DNA from: Pseudomonas kribbensis | GTDB taxonomy: Bacteria > Pseudomonadota > Gammaproteobacteria > Pseudomonadales > Pseudomonadaceae | Direction: 5' to 3' | DNA length: 64,000 nucleotides | Assembly (NCBI RefSeq): GCF_003352185.1 | Contig: NZ_CP029608.1 | Span: 2,480,001 to 2,544,000 of the forward strand | Part shown: in pieces, positions 8,949-19,087 of the stretch | How positions within the stretch are numbered: the first letter of the stretch is position 1 | Layout of the letters: each line of letters begins with the position of its first letter | Notes under the pieces: generated by a model | What the model saw: the letters and a program-made list of their open reading frames with translations, nothing else | Databases searched by the model: none | What the model was told of the DNA's origin: nothing | Made by a program: the position numbers and the translations under genes

Positions 8949-9968
8949 TCACTTCCTCGGGTCGAAGGCATCGCGAGCGGACTCGCCGATAAACACCAGC
9001 AGGCTCAGCATCAGCGCCAGCACCGCAAACGCGCTCATGCCCAGCCACGGCGCCTGCAGGTTGGATTTACCCTGAGCCACCAGTTCACCCAGCGACGGAC
9101 TGCCGGCCGGCAAGCCGAAACCGAGGAAATCCAGCGCGGTGAGGGTGCCGATGGCGCCGGTCAGGATGAACGGCATGAAGGTCATGGTCGAGACCATGGC
9201 GTTGGGCAGGATGTGGCGAAACATGATCGCGCCGTTCTGCATCCCCAGCGCCCGGGCCGCACGCACGTATTCGAGGTTGCGCCCGCGCAGGAACTCGGCG
9301 CGCACCACGTCCACCAGGCTCATCCACGAGAACAGCAGCATGATCCCCAGCAGCCACCAGAAATTCGGCTGGACGAAGCTGGCGAGAATGATCAGCAGGT
9401 ACAGCACCGGCAAACCCGACCAGATCTCCAGAAAGCGCTGGCCGGCCAAATCCACCCAGCCGCCATAGAAGCCCTGCAACGCGCCGGCGATCACGCCGAT
9501 GATCGAGCTGAGCACGGTCAGGGTCAGGGCGAACAGCACGGAAATCCGGAAGCCGTAGATCACCCGCGCCAGCACATCGCGGCCCTGATCGTCGGTGCCC
9601 AGCAGGTTCACCGTCGAGGGCGGGGCAGGGGCCGGGACTTTCAGGTCGTAGTTGATGCTCTGGTAACTGAACGGAATCGGTGCCCACAGCACCCACGCGT
9701 CCTTGGCCTTGAGCAGCTCCTGAATGTACGGGCTCTTGTAGTTGGCTTCCAGCGGGAACTCGCCGCCGAAGGTGGTTTCCGGATAGCGCTTGATCGCCGG
9801 GAAGTACCAGTTGTTGTCGTAGTGCACCACCAGCGGCTTGTCGTTGGCGATCAGTTCGGCGCCGAGGCTCAGGCCGAACAGGATCAGGAACAGCCACAGC
9901 GACCACCAGCCACGCTTGTTGGCCTTGAACAGTTCGAAGCGCCGGCGGTTGAGCGGGGACAGGTTCAT
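8949..9968 (-). CDS. nppC: ABC transporter permease (NppC/YejE)
   Basis: This 339-aa inner-membrane permease has an N-terminal transmembrane helix (about 20-40), a periplasmic segment of about 90 residues, and a C-terminal block of five helices. The coupling loop EYVRAARALGMQNGAIMFRHILPNA (shown here as the region around residues 232-256) carries the conserved A-G spacing that docks on the ATPase. A GTDDQGRDV motif before helix 2 is typical of OppC/DppC-type subunits. It starts 1 bp after nppB and precedes nppD by 1 bp. Confidence 0.92.
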   Translation of the reverse strand: MNLSPLNRRRFELFKANKRGWWSLWLFLILFGLSLGAELIANDKPLVVHYDNNWYFPAIKRYPETTFGGEFPLEANYKSPYIQELLKAKDAWVLWAPIPFSYQSINYDLKVPAPAPPSTVNLLGTDDQGRDVLARVIYGFRISVLFALTLTVLSSIIGVIAGALQGFYGGWVDLAGQRFLEIWSGLPVLYLLIILASFVQPNFWWLLGIMLLFSWMSLVDVVRAEFLRGRNLEYVRAARALGMQNGAIMFRHILPNAMVSTMTFMPFILTGAIGTLTALDFLGFGLPAGSPSLGELVAQGKSNLQAPWLGMSAFAVLALMLSLLVFIGESARDAFDPRK

Positions 9969-9969
9969 C

Positions 9970-11043
9970 TCAATGCTCCCGGCTGGCGAAGTCGATGCGT
10001 GGATCGACCAGGGTGTAGGTGAGGTCGCCGATCAGTTTCACCACCAGCCCCAGCAGGGTGAAGATGAACAGGGTGCCGAACACCACCGGGTAATCGCGGT
10101 TGATCGCCGCTTCGAAACTCATCAGGCCGAGGCCGTCGAGGGAGAAGATCACCTCCACCAGCAGCGAGCCGGTGAAGAAGATGCCGATGAACGCCGACGG
10201 AAACCCGGCAATCACCAGCAGCATCGCATTGCGGAATACATGGCCGTAGAGCACGCGATGGCGGGTCAGGCCCTTGGCTTTGGCGGTGACCACGTACTGC
10301 TTGTTGATCTCGTCGAGAAAGCTGTTCTTGGTCAGCAGGGTCATGGTCGCGAAGTTGCCGATCACCAGCGCCGTCACCGGCAGCGCCAGGTGCCAGAAGT
10401 AGTCGAGGACCTTGCCGCCCAGGCTCAACTCGTCAAAGTTGTTCGAGGTCAGGCCGCGTAGCGGAAACCAGTCCAGATAACTGCCGCCGGCAAACACAAC
10501 GATCAGCAGAATCGCAAAGAGGAACGCCGGGATCGCATAACCGACGATGATCGCCGAACTGGTCCAGACGTCGAAGTGACTGCCGTGCCGCGTGGCCTTG
10601 GCGATCCCCAGCGGGATCGACACCAGGTACATGATCAGCGTGCTCCACAGCCCGAGCGAGATCGACACTGGCATCTTCTCCTTGATCAGGTCGATGACCT
10701 TGGCGTCGCGGAAAAAGCTGTCGCCGAAGTCCAGCCGCGCGTAGTTCTTGACCATGATCCACAGCCGTTCCGGCGCCGACTTGTCGAAACCGTACATGTG
10801 CTCGATTTCCTTGATCAGCGCCGGGTCCAGACCTTGCGCGCCGCGATAGGCGGAGCCGGCCACCGACACTTCGGCGCCGCCGCCGGCGATGCGGCTGGTG
10901 GCGCCTTCGAAGCCTTCGAGCTTGGCGATCATCTGCTCAACCGGTCCGCCGGGCGCGGCCTGGATGATCACGAAATTGATCAGCAGAATGCCGAACAGGG
11001 TCGGGATGATCAGCAACAGTCGCCGAAAAATATACGCCAGCAT
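9970..11043 (-). CDS. nppB: ABC transporter permease (NppB/YejB)
   Basis: This 357-aa permease is the partner of NppC. The N-terminus [19 protein letters not shown] is the first membrane helix of the OppB/DppB family, followed by a periplasmic insert and about five more helices. The coupling-loop region [20 protein letters not shown] lies around residues 240-260. The gene starts 4 bp after the nppA2 stop and is tightly packed in the operon. Confidence 0.92.
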   Translation of the reverse strand: MLAYIFRRLLLIIPTLFGILLINFVIIQAAPGGPVEQMIAKLEGFEGATSRIAGGGAEVSVAGSAYRGAQGLDPALIKEIEHMYGFDKSAPERLWIMVKNYARLDFGDSFFRDAKVIDLIKEKMPVSISLGLWSTLIMYLVSIPLGIAKATRHGSHFDVWTSSAIIVGYAIPAFLFAILLIVVFAGGSYLDWFPLRGLTSNNFDELSLGGKVLDYFWHLALPVTALVIGNFATMTLLTKNSFLDEINKQYVVTAKAKGLTRHRVLYGHVFRNAMLLVIAGFPSAFIGIFFTGSLLVEVIFSLDGLGLMSFEAAINRDYPVVFGTLFIFTLLGLVVKLIGDLTYTLVDPRIDFASREH

Positions 11044-11047
11044 CTGA

Positions 11048-12889
11048 TTACTCCGTGCCCACAGGGTCGGCTTGCAGTTGGGTTTGCACTTCTACCGCAG
11101 GTTTCGTGTCGGGCTTGACCCACCAGGTATTAATGCCGATGTCGTACTTGGGGGAGACTTTCGGGTGGCCGATGTGGTTCCAGTAAGCTACGCGCCAGGT
11201 CTTGATGTGCCAGTTGGGGATCACGTAGTAACCCCATTGCAGCACGCGGTCCAGCGCCCGGGCGTGGGCCACCAGACTTTTGCGCGAGTCGGCGTTGATC
11301 AGGCTCTCGACCAGTTGATCGACGATCGGGTCTTTCAGGCCCATGGAGTTGCGGCTGCTCGGTTTGTCGGCGGCGGCACTCATCCAGAATTCCCGTTGTT
11401 CGTTGCCCGGTGAGTTGGATTGCGGGAAGCTGCCGACGATCATGTCGAAATCCCGCGAACGCACGCGGTTCACGTACTGCGAGACGTCGACGCGGCGGAT
11501 CACCAGATCGATGCCAAGGTCGGCGAGGTTACGCTTGAACGGCAGCAGCACCCGCTCGAATTCGGTCTGGGCCAGCAGGAATTCGATGACTACCGGTTTG
11601 CCGGTGGTGTCGACCATTTTGTCGTCGACGATCTTCCAGCCGGCCTCTTGCAGCAGTTGATAGGCCTCGCGTTGCTGCAGGCGGATCATGCCGCTGGCGT
11701 CGGTCTTGGGGTTTTCGAAGGCTTCGCTGAACACCTGCGCCGGGAGCTGGCGCCGGAACGGGTCGAGGATCGCCAGTTGATCGGCGTCCGGCAGGCCGGT
11801 GGCGGCCATTTCCGAGTTCTCGAAATAACTGCGGGTGCGCACGTAGGCGCTGTTGAACAGCTGCTTGTTGGTCCATTCGAAGTCGAGCAGCAGACCCAAT
11901 GCCTGGCGCACGCGAACGTCCTGGAACACCGGACGGCGCAGGTTGAAGACGAAACCCTGCATGCCGGTCGGGTTGCCGTTGGGGATCAGTTCCTTGACCA
12001 GTCGGCCTTCGGTGACCGCCGGGATGTTGTAGGCGTTGGCCCAGTTCTTCGCGGTCATTTCCAGCCAGTAGTCGAACTGCCCGGCCTTCAGCGCTTCGAG
12101 GGCGACGGTGTTGTCGCGGAAGTAGTCGGTGGTCATCACATCGAAATTGTAGAAACCGCGATTGACCGGCAGGTCCTTGCCCCAGTAATCCTTGACCCGC
12201 TCGTAACGCACCGAGCGCCCGGCCTTCACTTCGGCGACCCTGTACGGGCCGCTGCCCAGCGGGATTTCCAGATTGCCCTTGTTGAAATCGCGACTGGCCC
12301 ACCAGTGTTTCGGCAGCACCGGTAACTGGCCGAGGATCAGCGGCAGCTCGCGATTGTTGTTGTGCTTGAACTTGAACAGCACCGTGAGCGGGTCTTCGGC
12401 GACGGCTTCTTCGACATCGCTGTAGTAGCCGCGAAACATCGGCGAGCCTTCTTTCGTCAGGGTCTCGAAGCTGAACACTACGTCTTCGGCACGCACCGGG
12501 TGGCCGTCATGGAAACGCGCTTCGGGGCGCAGGTAGAAACGCACCCAGCTGTTGTCCGGGGCCTTTTCGATCTTGCCGGCGATCAGGCCGTACTCGGTGA
12601 ACGGCTCGTCGAGGCTATGCCGGGTCAGGGTGTCGTAGATCTGCCCGACGTCATCGGCCGGCACGCCTTTGCTGATGAACGGGTTGAGGCTGTCGAAGCC
12701 GCCGAAACCGGCCTGACGGAAAACCCCGCCCTTGGGCGCATTGGGGTCGACGTAATCGAAATGCTTGAAATCGGCGGGGTATTTCGGCGGCTCGTTGTAC
12801 AGGGTCACGGCGTGTTGCGGGGCGGCGCAGGCCAGCCCGGCGAACAACAGGCCGCAAGCCTGCACGAGCAGGGTGCGAACGGCGTTCAT
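11048..12889 (-). CDS. nppA2: Periplasmic solute-binding protein (NppA2, family 5)
   Basis: This 613-aa family-5 extracellular solute-binding protein has a Sec signal ([20 protein letters not shown], cut after CAA). The mature start contains [20 protein letters not shown], the YejA-type opening. It is a paralogue of the upstream NppA1; the two share the FxHFDxVxPxAPKGG block and the [13 protein letters not shown] block. Start 12889 overlaps the nppA1 stop by 4 bp (ATGA), so translation is coupled. Two binding proteins feeding one permease could widen substrate range or differ in affinity. Confidence 0.92.
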   Translation of the reverse strand: MNAVRTLLVQACGLLFAGLACAAPQHAVTLYNEPPKYPADFKHFDYVDPNAPKGGVFRQAGFGGFDSLNPFISKGVPADDVGQIYDTLTRHSLDEPFTEYGLIAGKIEKAPDNSWVRFYLRPEARFHDGHPVRAEDVVFSFETLTKEGSPMFRGYYSDVEEAVAEDPLTVLFKFKHNNNRELPLILGQLPVLPKHWWASRDFNKGNLEIPLGSGPYRVAEVKAGRSVRYERVKDYWGKDLPVNRGFYNFDVMTTDYFRDNTVALEALKAGQFDYWLEMTAKNWANAYNIPAVTEGRLVKELIPNGNPTGMQGFVFNLRRPVFQDVRVRQALGLLLDFEWTNKQLFNSAYVRTRSYFENSEMAATGLPDADQLAILDPFRRQLPAQVFSEAFENPKTDASGMIRLQQREAYQLLQEAGWKIVDDKMVDTTGKPVVIEFLLAQTEFERVLLPFKRNLADLGIDLVIRRVDVSQYVNRVRSRDFDMIVGSFPQSNSPGNEQREFWMSAAADKPSSRNSMGLKDPIVDQLVESLINADSRKSLVAHARALDRVLQWGYYVIPNWHIKTWRVAYWNHIGHPKVSPKYDIGINTWWVKPDTKPAVEVQTQLQADPVGTE

Positions 12890-14718
12890 TGACCTTTCTC
12901 CGAAGATTTCAGCCACCACGCGCTCAGGCCCAGGGTGTAGGGCGGCGTGGTGACGAAGGCGAACCGGTTGCGGTACGCCAGACGGTGATAATTGAGGTAC
13001 CAGTTGGGAATGCTGTAGTGCTGCCAGAGCAGCACGCGGTCCAGCGCCTTGCCGGCGGCGACCTGTTCATCGCGGGTGCGGGCGGCGAGCAGTTGCTCGA
13101 GCAGATGATCGACCACCGGGTTGGCGATGCCCGCGTAATTCTTGCTGCCCTTGACCCCGACCTGGCTGGAGTGGAAGTACTGCCACTGTTCCAGCCCCGG
13201 GCTGAGGGTCTGGTTGAGGGTCATGAGGATCATGTCGAAGTCGAACTGATCCAGGCGCTGCTTGTATTGCGCGCGATCCACCGTGCGCAACCGCGCGTCG
13301 ATGCCGATGCTGTTGAGGTTCTCGATGTACGGCTGGAGGATCCGCTCAAGGTTCGGATTGACCAGCAGCAGTTCGAAACTCAGCGGTTGCCCGGCGGCGT
13401 TCTGCAAGCGTTGGCCATTGAGCTTCCAGCCGGCCTCGGCCAGCAGCGCGAGGGCCTTGCGCATGGTTTCCCGGGGAATGCCGCGTCCGTCAGTCTTTGG
13501 CAGCGTGAACGGCTCGGTGAACAGCCGGGCCGGCAGTTGATCCTTGTACGGCTTGAGCATCAGCCATTCGTGACCGACCGGCAGGCCGCTGGCGCTGAAT
13601 TCACTGTTCGGGTAGTAACTGGTGGTGCGCTGGTAGGCATCGCTGAACAGCGCGCGGTTGGTCCACTCGAAGTCGAACATCAGACCCAGGGCTTCGCGGG
13701 TCTTGACGTCCGAGAAGGTGGCTCGCCGGGTGTTCATGAACAGGCCCTGGCTCTGGGTCGGGATCTGGTGCGGGATCTGCGCCTTGATCACGTCGCCACG
13801 GCGGACCGCCGGGAAGTTGTAGCCATTGGCCCAGTTCTTCGCCTGATGCTCGATATAGATGTCGAACTCGCCGGCCTTGAACGCTTCGAAGGCCACGTCG
13901 CTGTCGCGATAGAACTCGACTTCCATGCGATCGAAGTTGTATTTGCCGCGATTGACCGGCAAGTCCTTGCCCCAGTAATCCTTGACCCGTTCGAAAATCA
14001 GCTGCCGTCCCGGCGTCACCGAGGTGATGCGATATGGCCCGCTGCCGAGCGGCGGCTCGAAGGTGGTGGCCTTGAAGTCGCGGCCCTTCCAGTAATGCTG
14101 GGGCAGCACCGGCAGCTCGCCCAGGCGCAGGATCAGCAGCGGATTGCCCGAGCGCTTCATGATGAAGCGAATGCGCTGCGGGTTGAGGATATCGACCCGC
14201 GACACTTCCTGAAGCGCCGTGCGGTACAGCGGATGACCTTCCTTGAGCAGCGTCCGATAGGAGAACGCCACGTCGTAGGCGGTGATCGGCGTGCCATCGT
14301 GGAAGCGCGCTTCCGGGCGCAGATTGAACACCACCCAGCTGCGGTCTTCGCTGTATTCCACCGATTGCGCGATCAGGCCATAGCTGGAGGCCGGCTCATC
14401 GCCGGACGGCGAATACTGGCCGGTGCCGACCATCAGCGGCTCGTTCAGCTCGTTGATGCCGTACTGCAGGAAATTCGGGGTGGTGACCGGGCTGGTGCCC
14501 TTGAAGGTGTAGGGATTGAGCGTATCGAAGGTGCCAAACGCCATCACCCGCAAGGTGCCGCCCTTGGGCGCTTGCGGGTTGACCCAGTCGAAGTGGGTAA
14601 ATCTGGCCGGGTACTTGAGCGTGCCGAACTGCGCATAACCGTGGCTTTCGGTGATCGTGGCGCTGACGGGGGAGCTCAAGGCCAGGCTGATCAGGAGCAG
14701 GAGGAGGGGACGCTTCAA
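12886..14718 (-). CDS. nppA1: Periplasmic solute-binding protein (NppA1, family 5)
   Basis: This is the first gene of the npp operon, a family-5 binding protein of about 610 aa. I place the start at TTG 14718, which gives MKRPLLLLLISLALSSPVSA, a clean Sec signal peptide. The open frame extends back to 14838, but those residues (Cys- and His-rich, no ribosome site) do not look like a signal. The ribosome site before the TTG is weak, so the start is the uncertain part. The mature protein begins with YPARFTHFDWVNPQAPKGG and closely parallels NppA2. Confidence 0.85.
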   Translation of the reverse strand: MKRPLLLLLISLALSSPVSATITESHGYAQFGTLKYPARFTHFDWVNPQAPKGGTLRVMAFGTFDTLNPYTFKGTSPVTTPNFLQYGINELNEPLMVGTGQYSPSGDEPASSYGLIAQSVEYSEDRSWVVFNLRPEARFHDGTPITAYDVAFSYRTLLKEGHPLYRTALQEVSRVDILNPQRIRFIMKRSGNPLLILRLGELPVLPQHYWKGRDFKATTFEPPLGSGPYRITSVTPGRQLIFERVKDYWGKDLPVNRGKYNFDRMEVEFYRDSDVAFEAFKAGEFDIYIEHQAKNWANGYNFPAVRRGDVIKAQIPHQIPTQSQGLFMNTRRATFSDVKTREALGLMFDFEWTNRALFSDAYQRTTSYYPNSEFSASGLPVGHEWLMLKPYKDQLPARLFTEPFTLPKTDGRGIPRETMRKALALLAEAGWKLNGQRLQNAAGQPLSFELLLVNPNLERILQPYIENLNSIGIDARLRTVDRAQYKQRLDQFDFDMILMTLNQTLSPGLEQWQYFHSSQVGVKGSKNYAGIANPVVDHLLEQLLAARTRDEQVAAGKALDRVLLWQHYSIPNWYLNYHRLAYRNRFAFVTTPPYTLGLSAWWLKSSEKGQ

Positions 14719-14850
14719 GTCAGATCCGATCCAGGCGGCTTGGGCTTTGTGGGCCGTACAGTAACAGCTTGTATGGACAGGAAAAAGACAGGGGCTTAAT
14801 GCGCGGTTAATTGCGGGAGTTGCCTGCATCGACAGCAAAAAATGACAGGC

Positions 14851-14879
14851 AAAAAAAGCCCCTGAAAATCAGGGGCCCT
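14851..14879 (-). terminator. Rho-independent terminator after mltD
   Basis: On the minus strand a GCCCCTG/CAGGGGC stem (14858-14864 with 14870-14876) is followed by a run of seven T (A run 14851-14857 on the plus strand). It sits just beyond the mltD stop. Confidence 0.88.
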
Positions 14880-14882
14880 TTG

Positions 14883-16349
14883 TCAGTGCGGCTGGTAGAC
14901 CGTGAGCATCTGCCCAGGCTTGAGTGCCTTGCCGGCACCCGGGTTCCAACGCTTGAGATGCTGCATCTCGACGTTGAAACGCTTGGCAACAACATACAGC
15001 GTGTCGCCGCGCTGGACCTTGTACTGGGTCTGCTGCTTGCTGTCGTCCTTGGCTTTGCTCTTGGTGTTGGCTGCGATCACGGTGTTGATGCGCCCGCCGG
15101 ACTTGCCGGCCGGGGTGCGTTTGGTGGTGTCCTGCATGACCAGGGTCTGGCCGACCTTGAGATTCTTGCCGGTCAGCTTGTTCCAGCGTTGCAGGTCCTT
15201 GACGTCGACCTTGTTGGCCTTGGCGATGGAGCCGAGGTTGTCGCCGCGTTTGACCCGGTACGCACGCTTGAGCTTCGCGACTTCGGTCGGATCGGCGCCT
15301 TCGAAGACCGGCTTCAGCGAACGAGGGCTGATCAGCTCTTCAGGACGCATGGTCTGCAGGCTGGCGGTCAGCAGCTGGGCCTTCGACGTCGGCACCAGCA
15401 GGTGCTGCGGGCCGTCGATGGTGGTGCGCTGCTTGAACGCCGGGTTGAGCTGGAACAGCTCGTCTTCGTCGATGTTGGCCACGGCGGCGACCTTGGACAG
15501 GTCCATGCGCTGGTTGATTTCGACGACCTGGAAGTAAGGTTCGTTGGCGATCGGGTTGAGGTTCACCCCGTAGGCTTCCGGCGACAGCACTACTTGCGAC
15601 AGTGCCAGCAGTTTCGGCACATACGCCTGGGTTTCTGCCGGCAGCGGCAGGTTCCAGTAGTCGGTCGGCAGGCCGAGCTTTTCGTTGCGTTCGATGGCGC
15701 GGCTGACCGTGCCTTCGCCGGCATTGTAGGCCGCCAGGGCCAGCAGCCAGTCGCCGTTGAACATGTCGTGCAGGCGGGTCAGGTAATCCATCGCTGCCGT
15801 TGTCGAGGCGGTGATGTCGCGACGGCCGTCGTAGAAACGGGTCTGGCGCAGATTGTAATAACGCCCGGTGGAAGGGATGAATTGCCAGAGCCCCACCGCG
15901 TCGGCCCGGGAATAGGCCATCGGGTTGTAGGCACTTTCAATCACTGGCAGCAGGGCCAGCTCCAGCGGCATGTTGCGTTCTTCGAGGCGCTCGACGATGT
16001 AATGAATGTAGAGGCTGCCGCGCTCGCCGGCGTTCTCGAGAAAGGAAGGGTTACTGGCGAACCACAGGCGCTGTTGCTCGATGCGCGGGTTCACGCCCAG
16101 ACCTTCCTGAAGCTGAAAACCGCCGCGCATGCGTTCCCAGATGTCTTGGGGCACCTGCGGGCTGGGCTTCTCGGACAACCAGATGGGCTTCTGCTTGGCT
16201 CGCGCAGCAATGTTCGGCGTATGGGTCGCTTCAGTCTGCGGAGCATGGCTGGAACAGCCCGCCAGCGTGGCGGACACAGCCACCGCGATGGCTTGCGCCA
16301 AGCGGGTCAATGCGTCTGAATTGACGGACTTACGTATGGATGACGACAT
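14883..16349 (-). CDS. mltD: Membrane-bound lytic murein transglycosylase D
   Basis: This is a 488-aa outer-membrane lipoprotein that cleaves peptidoglycan glycan strands. The signal ends in a lipobox LAGC with Cys32. The SLT catalytic domain (about 100-240) contains PVIESAYNP with the catalytic Glu, then GLWQFIPSTGRYY and LAAYNAGEG. The C-terminal half carries LysM repeats, with clear copies at YRVKRGDNLGSIAKANKV and YKVQRGDTLYVVAKRFNV. The ATG at 16349 is chosen because it gives the lipoprotein signal. The gene is monocistronic, with its own terminator, in the conserved mltD-gloB-rnhA-dnaQ neighbourhood. Confidence 0.95.
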   Translation of the reverse strand: MSSSIRKSVNSDALTRLAQAIAVAVSATLAGCSSHAPQTEATHTPNIAARAKQKPIWLSEKPSPQVPQDIWERMRGGFQLQEGLGVNPRIEQQRLWFASNPSFLENAGERGSLYIHYIVERLEERNMPLELALLPVIESAYNPMAYSRADAVGLWQFIPSTGRYYNLRQTRFYDGRRDITASTTAAMDYLTRLHDMFNGDWLLALAAYNAGEGTVSRAIERNEKLGLPTDYWNLPLPAETQAYVPKLLALSQVVLSPEAYGVNLNPIANEPYFQVVEINQRMDLSKVAAVANIDEDELFQLNPAFKQRTTIDGPQHLLVPTSKAQLLTASLQTMRPEELISPRSLKPVFEGADPTEVAKLKRAYRVKRGDNLGSIAKANKVDVKDLQRWNKLTGKNLKVGQTLVMQDTTKRTPAGKSGGRINTVIAANTKSKAKDDSKQQTQYKVQRGDTLYVVAKRFNVEMQHLKRWNPGAGKALKPGQMLTVYQPH

Positions 16350-16448
16350 TGGCTGGAAGTAAGTTCCGGGCAAAAATGTCGGGCGATTCTAGAAAGCGCA
16401 CCCCCTGCGGTCAACCATTCAGCGTTTTTGTACCAAGTGGTGAACGGC

Positions 16449-17216
16449 TTAGAACTTATCTTTCCAAGCCCGCAGAGCCGCAAAAACCTCACTCGGCGCC
16501 CGGTTTTGAGCGCCATTCCGTTCGTCCACTTTTTGTGTAACTAATGTTTCACTGGTACGCAGAAACGGGTTTGTGAGCTTTTCCAGGGCAATGGTCGAGG
16601 GCAGGGTCATGACCCCGTTTTGCCGTTGCTGGCTGACTTTTTCCAGACGGGCGGCAATGTCCGGGTTGCCCGGCTCCACCGCAGCGGCGAATTTCAGGTT
16701 GCTCAGGGTGTATTCGTGGGTGCAGTAGACCAGTGTGTCTTCCGGCAGGGCGGCCAGACGACCGAGGGAGTGGTGCATCTGCTCCGGCGTGCCTTCGAAC
16801 AACCGGCCGCAACCGGCGGCGAACAGGGTGTCGCCGCAGAACAGCAGGCCGTGATGGTAATAGGCGATGTGCCCCAGGGTGTGGCCGGGAACGGCGTAGA
16901 CATCGAAATCCCAGCCGAGCACGCGAACCTTGTCGTTATCCTTGAGCGCTACGTCCCGCCCAGGGATGCTTTCGCTGGCCGGACCGTAGACAGTCGCGCC
17001 CGTAGCCTTTTTAAGCGTCTCGACACCGCCGACATGATCATGGTGATGATGAGTGATCAGAATATCGCCCAGCACCCAGCCCGGATGCGCGGCAAGCCAC
17101 GCCTGCACGGGGGCGGCATCTCCCGGATCGACCACCGCGCAGCGCTGGGTGGCATGATCCTGTAACAACCAGATGTAGTTGTCGGTGAAGGCGGGCAGGG
17201 CACTGATCTGTATCAT
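16449..17216 (-). CDS. gloB: Hydroxyacylglutathione hydrolase (glyoxalase II)
   Basis: This 255-aa metallo-beta-lactamase-fold enzyme hydrolyses S-D-lactoylglutathione in the methylglyoxal pathway. The binuclear metal motif [10 protein letters not shown] (about residue 53), the bridging Asp in [13 protein letters not shown], the His in PGHTLGH and the C-terminal THEYTLSN are all present. The length matches the family. The start [14 protein letters not shown] is standard for the family; an open frame extending a further 99 codons upstream is Arg/Pro-rich and non-coding in character. It is divergent from the methyltransferase gene at 17282. Confidence 0.96.
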   Translation of the reverse strand: MIQISALPAFTDNYIWLLQDHATQRCAVVDPGDAAPVQAWLAAHPGWVLGDILITHHHHDHVGGVETLKKATGATVYGPASESIPGRDVALKDNDKVRVLGWDFDVYAVPGHTLGHIAYYHHGLLFCGDTLFAAGCGRLFEGTPEQMHHSLGRLAALPEDTLVYCTHEYTLSNLKFAAAVEPGNPDIAARLEKVSQQRQNGVMTLPSTIALEKLTNPFLRTSETLVTQKVDERNGAQNRAPSEVFAALRAWKDKF

Positions 17217-17281
17217 CTTCGGATTCGCCAAGCGGGTAACATTGGCGCATCTTAGAGGTTCCTGGCGTGTTGGAGAATGCA

Positions 17282-18040
17282 ATGATCGATAAAGCGTTCG
17301 CTCAGGCCGATCCTGACTGGCTGGCCCTGATCGGGGCGGCCCGTGAATGGCTGTCCGGTCCCCTCGGGCAATTTCTGCTGGACGAAGAGCGGCGCATGCT
17401 CGAAGACGAGCTTTGCCGGTTCTTCGGCGGCTATCTGGTGCATTACGGCCCTTCTGCGGAAACACCGCCGTCGGCGCCGCAAGTGCAGCGCAACGTGCGG
17501 CTCGGTGCGCCATTGCCCGGCGTCGAGATCGTCTGCGAAGAGCAGGCCTGGCCGTTGAGTGAACACGCCGCCGACGTGGTGGTGTTGCAGCACGGTCTGG
17601 ATTTCTGCCTGTCGCCCCACGGCCTGCTGCGTGAAGCGGCCAGCAGTGTGCGCCCCGGCGGGCATCTGTTGATTGTCGGGATCAACCCCTGGAGTACCTG
17701 GGGCCTGCGCCATGTGTTCGCCCATGACGCATTGCACCAGGCGCGCTGCATCTCGCCGTCGCGGGTCGCCGACTGGCTCAACCTGCTGGGTTTCGCGCTG
17801 GAGAAACGCCGCTTCGGGTGCTATCGTCCGCCGCTCGCGTCACCCAAGTGGCAGGCCCGTCTGGCCGGCTGGGAACGCAAGGCCGGCGACTGGCAACTGG
17901 CGGGCGGCGGCTTCTATCTGTTGGTCGCGCGCAAGATCGTGGTCGGCCTGCGTCCGGTGCGCCAGGAACGCCGCGAGCCGATGGGCAAGCTGATTCCGTT
18001 GCCGATGGCCAAGGTCAATCGGCGCCGCATCGAACCGTAA
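17282..18040 (+). CDS. SAM-dependent methyltransferase (YafS-like)
   Basis: This 252-aa class I methyltransferase is of the kind found between gloB and rnhA in many gammaproteobacteria. The Rossmann core is degenerate at the first glycine motif. It has the acidic loop, the [12 protein letters not shown] strand and the [19 protein letters not shown] strand-helix, the last being its clearest signature. ATG 17282 is preferred because GGAG lies 6 nt upstream; an in-frame GTG at 17267 is the alternative. The C-terminal tail is basic (RRRIEP). The substrate is unknown. Confidence 0.85.
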   Translation: MIDKAFAQADPDWLALIGAAREWLSGPLGQFLLDEERRMLEDELCRFFGGYLVHYGPSAETPPSAPQVQRNVRLGAPLPGVEIVCEEQAWPLSEHAADVVVLQHGLDFCLSPHGLLREAASSVRPGGHLLIVGINPWSTWGLRHVFAHDALHQARCISPSRVADWLNLLGFALEKRRFGCYRPPLASPKWQARLAGWERKAGDWQLAGGGFYLLVARKIVVGLRPVRQERREPMGKLIPLPMAKVNRRRIEP

Positions 18041-18130
18041 ACCTTCTTTTATTGTGGCCGGGTCTGTCCCGGTCCGGGCCGTTGTCGATCCGTGATCGGC
18101 GAGGCCAGGCATTTTTCTGGATAGATTGGC

Positions 18131-18592
18131 ATGAGCGAAAGCGTCGATAGCGTAGAACTGTTCACTGATGGCGCCTGCAAGGGCAACCCCGGCCCGGGCG
18201 GCTGGGGCGCCTTGCTGGTGTGCAAGGGCGTCGAAAAGGAACTGTGGGGCGGCGAAGCCAATACCACCAACAACCGCATGGAGCTGCTCGGCGCGATTCG
18301 CGGCCTGGAAGCCCTCAAGCGTCCTTGCGAAGTGCTGCTGGTGACCGACTCGCAATACGTGATGAAAGGCATCAATGAGTGGATGGCCAACTGGAAGAAG
18401 CGCGGCTGGAAAACCGCGGCCAAAGAGCCGGTCAAAAACGCCGATCTATGGAAGGAACTGGACGAGCAGGTCAACCGCCACAAGGTCACCTGGAAATGGG
18501 TCCGCGGCCACATCGGCCACCACGGCAACGAACGGGCCGACCAGTTGGCCAACCGTGGCGTGGATGAAGTGCGCGGCTACAAGCAGGACTGA
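18131..18592 (+). CDS. rnhA: Ribonuclease HI
   Basis: This 153-aa RNase HI degrades the RNA strand of RNA-DNA hybrids. The four catalytic acidic residues appear in order: Asp in [15 protein letters not shown], Glu in [10 protein letters not shown], Asp in [11 protein letters not shown], and Asp in NERADQLAN. The basic handle region ([16 protein letters not shown]) is present. The gene is followed directly, tail to tail, by a small DUF2388 gene and then by dnaQ. Confidence 0.97.
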   Translation: MSESVDSVELFTDGACKGNPGPGGWGALLVCKGVEKELWGGEANTTNNRMELLGAIRGLEALKRPCEVLLVTDSQYVMKGINEWMANWKKRGWKTAAKEPVKNADLWKELDEQVNRHKVTWKWVRGHIGHHGNERADQLANRGVDEVRGYKQD

Positions 18593-18898
18593 TCAGAGCA
18601 TCAGAATGGCCTTGGCCAGCTGCTGGTCGGTGGCGGACAGTTCTGGCAACAGGCTGCGAATCCGCTGGAATGCTGCCTCCATCTGCGCGCCGCGAATGTC
18701 TCCGTCGCTGGCAACGAAGGCCGCCGCATCGTCCTTGGCGGCCAGCACGATCTTGTCGTCCTTGAACGACCCGCTGGTGCCTTTGCTGGAGCTGAGTGTA
18801 AGGCTCAGGGTGATGTCGGTGCTGATGACGAAACTGGTGGCGTGCGCTTCGGCCATCAGCAGGCAGGCGCCAAGCAATAAAACATATGCAGTCTTCAT
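18593..18898 (-). CDS. DUF2388-like small exported protein
   Basis: This 101-aa protein has a Sec signal (MKTAYVLLLGACLLMAEAHA) followed by TSFVISTDITLSLTLSSSKG, the look of the Pseudomonas DUF2388 family. The mature chain is short and helical at its end (AAFQRIRSLLPELSATDQQL). Its stop abuts the rnhA stop with no gap. I chose the internal ATG at 18898 because it creates the signal peptide. The function is unknown. Confidence 0.8.
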   Translation of the reverse strand: MKTAYVLLLGACLLMAEAHATSFVISTDITLSLTLSSSKGTSGSFKDDKIVLAAKDDAAAFVASDGDIRGAQMEAAFQRIRSLLPELSATDQQLAKAILML

Positions 18899-19087
18899 GA
18901 CGTGCTCAAATCCACTGGGAAACAGGCCGCGCACGCTAACAAGCCGGTTTGCCCCAGACTTTATGAACATTGCTAATGATTGTTAAAAACTGCATGAGCG
19001 CCGATCACCCGGCGGTGCGCGACGTGCGCCACGGGCGTGTTAACATCGCCGCTTTTGCACGATTGACCCGTTGAGAGCTGAACACTG

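Noticed and set aside
12889..14799. Very long open frame on the plus strand opposite nppA1
   Set aside because: It mirrors nppA1 codon by codon, is rich in Arg/Gln/Ala/His without domains, and has no ribosome site. It is an antisense effect of high GC.
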